Below, in pieces: positions 59,633 to 64,000 of a DNA stretch of 64,000 nt; position 1 is the stretch's first letter, and each line of letters begins with the position of its first letter. The DNA is from Piscinibacter gummiphilus (GTDB taxonomy: Bacteria; Pseudomonadota; Gammaproteobacteria; Burkholderiales; Burkholderiaceae_C): assembly GCF_002116905.1 (NCBI RefSeq), contig NZ_CP015118.1, positions 2,108,001-2,172,000 of the forward strand, written 5' to 3'. The position numbers and the translations under genes were made by a program. The notes beneath the pieces were generated by a model that saw only the letters and a program-made list of their open reading frames with translations, made no database searches and was not told the DNA's origin.

Positions 59633-60538
59633 ATGATCCCCGACTTCGGCTTCGAATTCGACGCGATGGGCACCGTGTGCCAGCTGCGCGTGTGTGCGCA
59701 TTCCCAGGTGCTGGCCGAGGCCGCCGCGCAGCGGGCCATCGGCGAGGTGCGCCGCATCGAGGCGAAGTACTCGCGCTACCGCCCCGACAGCATCGTCTCG
59801 CGCATCAACGCGGCCGCCGGCACCGGCGAACGCATCGCGGTCGACGACGAGACGGCCGGCCTGCTGCGCTTCGCCGACACGCTGTACGAGGCCAGCGCCG
59901 GCCGCTTCGACATCACGTCCGGCATCCTGCGCCGCGTGTGGGACTTCAAGGCGGCCCGCGTGCCGTCCGCCGCCGAGGTGGACGCGCTGCTGCCCGACAT
60001 CGGCTGGTTCCAGGCCGACTGGGACGGCGAGTCGCTCGCGCTGCGCCGCCCCGGCATGGAACTCGACTTCGGTGGCTTCGCGAAGGAATACGCCGCCGAC
60101 CGCGCCGCGGCCGTGCTGCACGAAGCCGGCATCGCCGGTGGCACCGTCAACCTGGGCGGTGACGTGAGCGTGGTGGGGCCGCACCCAGGCGGTCACCCGT
60201 GGAAGATCGGCATCGCCCACCCGCGCCGTCCCGGCGACGTGGTCGCGAGCATCGACCTGTCCCATGGTGCGCTGGCCACGAGCGGCGACTACGAACGCAG
60301 CTTCGAGGTCGACGGCCGGCGCTACTGCCACATCCTCGACCCGCGCACCGGCTGGCCCGTGACGCGCTGGCAGTCGGTGAGCGTGGTGGGGCCGGCGTGC
60401 CTCGCGGCCGGGGCGCTGACCACCATCGCGATGCTGATGGGCGACGAGGCCCACGACTTCCTGCGGGGGCAGGGGGTGGCCTTCCTGACGGTGGATGCGG
60501 GCGGGCACCTGCACAGGGAAAAGCCGGACGGACCCTGA
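59633..60538 (+). CDS. apbE: FAD:protein FMN transferase (ApbE)
   Basis: 301 aa from the ATG at 59633. It transfers the FMN part of FAD to Thr/Ser of DxxSGAT motifs, releasing AMP. The family motifs are FDAMGTVCQLRV, EAKYSRYRPDSIVSRINAAAG, LDFGGFAKEYAADRA, GTVNLGGDVSVVG and HGALATSGDYER plus the HILDPRTGWPV active-site region. No signal peptide is visible, whereas classical ApbE is an exported lipoprotein. Neighbouring DUF3570 holds the plausible targets. Confidence 0.93.
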   Translation: MIPDFGFEFDAMGTVCQLRVCAHSQVLAEAAAQRAIGEVRRIEAKYSRYRPDSIVSRINAAAGTGERIAVDDETAGLLRFADTLYEASAGRFDITSGILRRVWDFKAARVPSAAEVDALLPDIGWFQADWDGESLALRRPGMELDFGGFAKEYAADRAAAVLHEAGIAGGTVNLGGDVSVVGPHPGGHPWKIGIAHPRRPGDVVASIDLSHGALATSGDYERSFEVDGRRYCHILDPRTGWPVTRWQSVSVVGPACLAAGALTTIAMLMGDEAHDFLRGQGVAFLTVDAGGHLHREKPDGP

Positions 60539-60572
60539 GGGCCCGCCCGGCTCGGTCACGCGGTGCGTGGGA

Positions 60573-63338
60573 TCAGCGGCGCAGTTGCGGCGCCACCTTC
60601 ACCTTCGACACCTTGCTGCGTGCGCTCACGCGTTCGCCCGAGGCCGCGGCGACGTACCCGGCACTCGCCGGCACGCCGCCGTTGAGCACCTCCACGCCGT
60701 AGCCGGTGGCGGTCGCCGTGATGCGCGCCACGTCGACACCGTTGGCCTTCAGGGTCACGGTGCCGCTGCCCACGATCGAGATCGGGCTCGTGAACTCGAA
60801 CTGCACGAAGCCGTCGAGCACGTAGGTCACGCCACCGCGGCTGAACGTGTAGGCCGCGAACTCCTGGCGGGTCAGCTTCATCGTGTCGGACACCAGCACG
60901 TTGTGCAGCAGCGCGTTGCCGCTGACGGCGCTCGACGCGACGCCGGTGGCCACGTCCGTCAGCGTGAAGCCGGCGGCGGGGATGAAGCGCAGCTTGATCG
61001 TCTCGGTGGTGCCCACGAGGCTGCCGTCGAGTTCGATGCGGGCCTGGCCATTGGCGCGCACGGCGGTCTCGTCGCCCACGTAGTCGGTGCCGGTGTGCAC
61101 GAAGTCGGTGACGGTGGACTGCGCGACGCCGTTGCGGTGCGCGGTGTCCGCGAACTGGTAGGCGATGCTGGTGCGGCCGTCGTACGTGGCGCCGTTGGTG
61201 TCACAGGCCGTGAACGTCGCGGCCAGCGTGTGGTTGCCGAGCGGCAGCACCTGGCCGGCGGTGGGCGCGGCGCCATCGAGCGTCGGGGCCACGGTGCCGG
61301 CCTGGCAGACGGTGTTCAGCGGCTTCACCTTGAAGTCCTCGTCGGCGATCTCGAGCGGCGAACCCGAGGCGGTCAGGCCCACGGCCCAGTTGCCCAACAG
61401 CTTCAGGATGCGGTCCTTCTGGTCGACGGCGCCGGTGTTGACGCTGAGCACGGCGGCCGCGCTCGTGGTGCTGCCCACGGCGTTGGTCACGACGACGCGG
61501 AACGAGGCCTGGTGGTCGGCGGCGGTGACTTCGTCGATCGTGTAGGTGGGCGACGTGGCCCCGGCGATGTTCGCGCCGTTGCGCTGCCACTGGTAGGCCA
61601 GCGTGCCGCTGCCCTGGGCCGTGACGCCGAAGGTCACGCTCTCGCCCTGGTCCACCACGGCGCTCGCCGGGGGCACCTGGATGGCGGGCGGCGCGTTCAC
61701 CGGCACCACGGTCAGCGTGGCGCCGTTGCTGGTCGCCTGGCCCGAGGCGTTGGAGACGGTCACGCTGTACGTGGCACCGTTGTCGGCATCGGTGGCGGCG
61801 AAGGTGTAGGCGACGGCATTGGCCCCAGCGATGTCGGCGCCGTTGCGCTTCCACTGGTACGCGAGCGGGCCGCTGCCGTTGGCGGTGACGACGAACGTGG
61901 CGTTCTCGCCCGCGGTCACGGTGACCGGCAGCGGTTGCAGCTGGATCTGCGGCGCGATGGCCGTCGTGGTGACGGTGAGCACCGCGGTGCTGCTGGCGAT
62001 CTCGCCCGCGACGTTCTTCGCGACGACCTTGTAGACCGCGCCGTCGTCGCTGCTGGCCGTGGGGTAGACGAAGAGGACGCTGGTGTTGCTGTTGGGCACC
62101 GGCTCGCCGTTGCGCGTCCACGAGTAGGTCATGGGCTGCGTGCCTTCGACCACGGCCGTGAACATGGCGGCGTCGCCGGCCTGCACGGTGGTGTTGCGCG
62201 GGTTCATCATCACCTTCGGCGACAGCTTGCCCGGGATGGGCGACGTGGCGGCCTCGAGCACCATGCAGCCCTTCATCGCGCCGCCGAATTCCTCGAGTTC
62301 GACCTCGTTGATGGCGGTGATGCGGTCCTTCGTGGCGGCCCACACGCCGGTGGTGGCGTTCTTGCGCACCTGCATCGTGAAGCGGCCCTCGGCGTTCGTG
62401 AAGGCGGTGCTGCGGCCCGAGTAGTCGACGCCGCTGCTGCTGACCTGCACACCCGAGACCGGGCGGCCGTTGCCGTCGACGACGCAGCCCTCCAGTTCCA
62501 CCGTCTCGGCGACCATGTCGGCGTTCCAGTAGCTGAAGTGGCTCACGGTGCCTTCGTAGTAGGGCTCGCCGTCGCCGGTCTTCAGCGTGGCGCTGCCTTC
62601 CTCCATCCAGCGGCCGGTGGCCTCGTCGAAGTGGAACAGCGGCACGGTGGCCGGCGGGTTCGGCGAACGGGTCGACAGCGGGATGCGGATCGTGGCCGTC
62701 TTGCCGGCCGCGAGGTTCAGGCGCTTGCCCGCCGCGTCGCGCAGGTCCACCTTGATCGCGCCGAAGCTCTCGATCGTGCGCACGGCACCGGCCTGCAGCG
62801 CGGTGAAGTTGCCGGGCATGCGCTCGGGGTCGCTCGCCGGGTCGATGTCGGTGAGGCTGGCCGAGATCGTGCCGGCGGCGGCCGCCCCCGTGGCGGCGTC
62901 CACCAGCGCGGCGGCGGGCAGCTGCACCTGCGCGTTCGAGCCCGGGCTCGTCAGCGTGGCGGCGGTCGCGGCGTCGAAGGTGGTGGCGGGCGCGAGCTTG
63001 ATCAGGCGCACGCTGACGTCGGCCGTGCCGTTGGCTGCCAGCGCCACGAAGGCGGAGTTCGGGCCGTGGCCCGCGGCCTCGGCTTTCACCAGTGCACGGT
63101 CGGACGGGGTCACGCCCGGCAGCGTGAAGGTGCCGTCGGCGGCGGTGGTGGTGGAACGTGCGCCGGCCGTGACGCGGGCGCCAGCGAGCGGCTCGTCCGT
63201 GTCGGTCTCGACGATGCGGCCCGTCACGGTGGCCGTCTGGGCGGCCGGCGTGTCGGTGATGGGGGCGTCGTCGCCGCCGCAGGCGACGAAAAACGCGGAG
63301 CTGGTGGCGATCGCCAGCCAGGAGAGGAATCGGTTCAT
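60573..63338 (-). CDS. Lipoprotein with carboxypeptidase-regulatory-like and three Ig-like domains
   Basis: About 921 aa; starts at 63338 (MNRFLSWLAI) or 63347. The signal peptide ends in FFVACGG (lipidated Cys). Next comes a carboxypeptidase regulatory-like domain (TGRIVETDTDEPLAGARVTAGARSTTTAADGTFTL), a beta region, a second such domain (GCVVDGNGRPVSGVQV), then three Ig-like repeats (about residues 385-470, 475-560, 565-650) sharing YSWTRNGEPV, YQWKRNGADI and YQWQRNGANI, and a final beta-rich domain. Probably cell-surface adhesion or sugar-binding; function unknown. It is 24 bp downstream of the cytochrome gene. Confidence 0.85.
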   Translation of the reverse strand: MNRFLSWLAIATSSAFFVACGGDDAPITDTPAAQTATVTGRIVETDTDEPLAGARVTAGARSTTTAADGTFTLPGVTPSDRALVKAEAAGHGPNSAFVALAANGTADVSVRLIKLAPATTFDAATAATLTSPGSNAQVQLPAAALVDAATGAAAAGTISASLTDIDPASDPERMPGNFTALQAGAVRTIESFGAIKVDLRDAAGKRLNLAAGKTATIRIPLSTRSPNPPATVPLFHFDEATGRWMEEGSATLKTGDGEPYYEGTVSHFSYWNADMVAETVELEGCVVDGNGRPVSGVQVSSSGVDYSGRSTAFTNAEGRFTMQVRKNATTGVWAATKDRITAINEVELEEFGGAMKGCMVLEAATSPIPGKLSPKVMMNPRNTTVQAGDAAMFTAVVEGTQPMTYSWTRNGEPVPNSNTSVLFVYPTASSDDGAVYKVVAKNVAGEIASSTAVLTVTTTAIAPQIQLQPLPVTVTAGENATFVVTANGSGPLAYQWKRNGADIAGANAVAYTFAATDADNGATYSVTVSNASGQATSNGATLTVVPVNAPPAIQVPPASAVVDQGESVTFGVTAQGSGTLAYQWQRNGANIAGATSPTYTIDEVTAADHQASFRVVVTNAVGSTTSAAAVLSVNTGAVDQKDRILKLLGNWAVGLTASGSPLEIADEDFKVKPLNTVCQAGTVAPTLDGAAPTAGQVLPLGNHTLAATFTACDTNGATYDGRTSIAYQFADTAHRNGVAQSTVTDFVHTGTDYVGDETAVRANGQARIELDGSLVGTTETIKLRFIPAAGFTLTDVATGVASSAVSGNALLHNVLVSDTMKLTRQEFAAYTFSRGGVTYVLDGFVQFEFTSPISIVGSGTVTLKANGVDVARITATATGYGVEVLNGGVPASAGYVAAASGERVSARSKVSKVKVAPQLRR

Positions 63339-63371
63339 CGGTTTCATGGTGTGTGGAGCGAAGGGGTGGGG

Positions 63372-64000
63372 TCAGTGCTGGCCGGCGGGGACGGCGGGCA
63401 GCGCCTGGAGGTGCAGGTACAAGGCCTGCGCGTCGGTGTCGTTGAGTTCCTTGAGCGAGCCGAACGGCATCACGGGGCTCACGGGAGACCCGTCGGGGCG
63501 GCGGCCGGTGCGCAGCATCGCGGTGAACTCCGCGGCGTTGCGGTAGGCGGGCATGGCCGAGCCGGGGCCGGGCGTGAGGTTCGCGGCGGCGGGCCAGTCC
63601 GGCGGACCGCCCGGGATCCTCCCGCCCGACAGCGTGGCGCCGTGGCAGCCGATGCACGCGTTGGCGATGTAGGCGCCATGGGCCGCGTTCACGCCTTCCG
63701 GCACCGGTTGCGACGGAGGCAGGGTGTGGTCGATCTTCTCGGCGGCGTCCCGGATGAGCCCGGCGGCATACAGCGCCCGCACGGGCAGCGGCAGGGCGAT
63801 GTGGGCCGGCACGCCCTCTTGCGGCGGCATCTGCCGGACGTAGGCCACCAGCGCGGCGAGGTCGTCGTTCGTCAGCCGGGCGTAGTCCTCGCTGGGCATG
63901 ATGATCAGCGGGCGGCCATCGGGCTTGATGCCGTGGCGGATGGCGCGGTCCCAGTCGGCCGGGCCGTAGCCCGAGACCACCGAGCCGGGGTGGGGCGTGA
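63372..64000 (-). CDS. Cytochrome c family protein (5' part outside window)
   Basis: The minus frame is open from 63372 to the window edge, so the N-terminus is missing. The visible part holds a heme motif CIGCH (axial His) in YIANACIGCHGATLSGGRIPGG and a Met-bearing loop, with the preceding PGSVVSGYGPADWDRAIRHGI typical of dihaem c-type cytochromes fused to oxidoreductases. The partner is not visible. It may belong to a periplasmic electron-transfer chain with the adjacent Ig-domain lipoprotein, but this is a guess. Confidence 0.85.
   Translation of the reverse strand, partial: TPHPGSVVSGYGPADWDRAIRHGIKPDGRPLIIMPSEDYARLTNDDLAALVAYVRQMPPQEGVPAHIALPLPVRALYAAGLIRDAAEKIDHTLPPSQPVPEGVNAAHGAYIANACIGCHGATLSGGRIPGGPPDWPAAANLTPGPGSAMPAYRNAAEFTAMLRTGRRPDGSPVSPVMPFGSLKELNDTDAQALYLHLQALPAVPAGQH

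Overview
The window is very GC-rich and densely coded, with short intergenic gaps, many 4-bp ATGA/GTGA start-stop overlaps and frequent GTG starts. The gene complement (DsbD, intracellular PHA depolymerase with a Cys nucleophile, Burkholderia-type porin, RdgC, many hybrid kinases) points to a betaproteobacterium of the order Burkholderiales. The polyester-hydrolase gene at 43.7 kb looks, from memory, like the PETase homologue described from Rhizobacter (Piscinibacter) gummiphilus, so a member of that group is my best guess. I cannot confirm the species without a database search. I see no tRNA, rRNA or CRISPR array, and no gene-free stretch longer than 300 bases.

Layout. 1-8.6 kb: a partial old-yellow-enzyme gene divergent from a LysR regulator, a GlcD-like FAD oxidase, small membrane proteins (DUF2069, YihY, Mpo1-like), a CBS-domain protein, a porin, and chorismate synthase. 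8.6-19.8 kb: a UvrA2-type ABC protein, PHA depolymerase, a GST-like protein, a lipoprotein subtilisin overlapping a PrcB-like gene, a cupin, DsbD overlapping a DUF1624 membrane protein. 19.9-31.4 kb: a CHASE3/GAF hybrid kinase with its receiver protein, RlmB-type methyltransferase, a DUF302-like exported protein, an operon of 2-hydroxyacid dehydrogenase, MFS transporter and a two-gene chromate transporter, DUF1993, and a penicillin-acylase family enzyme. 31.4-39.6 kb: a BamE-like lipoprotein, an ECF41 sigma factor with a recognisable self-promoter, an ATP-grasp/alpha-E fusion with transglutaminase and GNAT, an M35-like metallopeptidase, and MltB.

39.6-48.0 kb is the most interesting block. 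TgpA and DUF58 lie on the minus strand, and the MoxR ATPase that normally sits beside them lies about 4.4 kb away on the same strand. Between them are a lipase-foldase-like gene, a divergent PETase-like polyester hydrolase, a complete IS481-family element with target duplication, and rdgC. The hydrolase has the extra active-site disulfide typical of Ideonella-type PETases but cutinase-type residues (His, Phe, His, Phe) at four positions around the active site.

48.1-64.0 kb: a class II HDAC-like deacetylase, MscS channel, a pseudo-kinase/receiver protein, an HD-GYP regulator followed by a BarA-like hybrid kinase, small stress and glyoxalase-fold proteins, and then a TlpA - DUF4266 lipoprotein - DUF3570 barrel - ApbE cluster. 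The DUF3570 protein carries two SGAT motifs resembling the FMN-attachment motif used by ApbE, suggesting a flavinylated outer-membrane redox system. The window ends with a large lipoprotein carrying three Ig-like domains and a partial cytochrome c gene.
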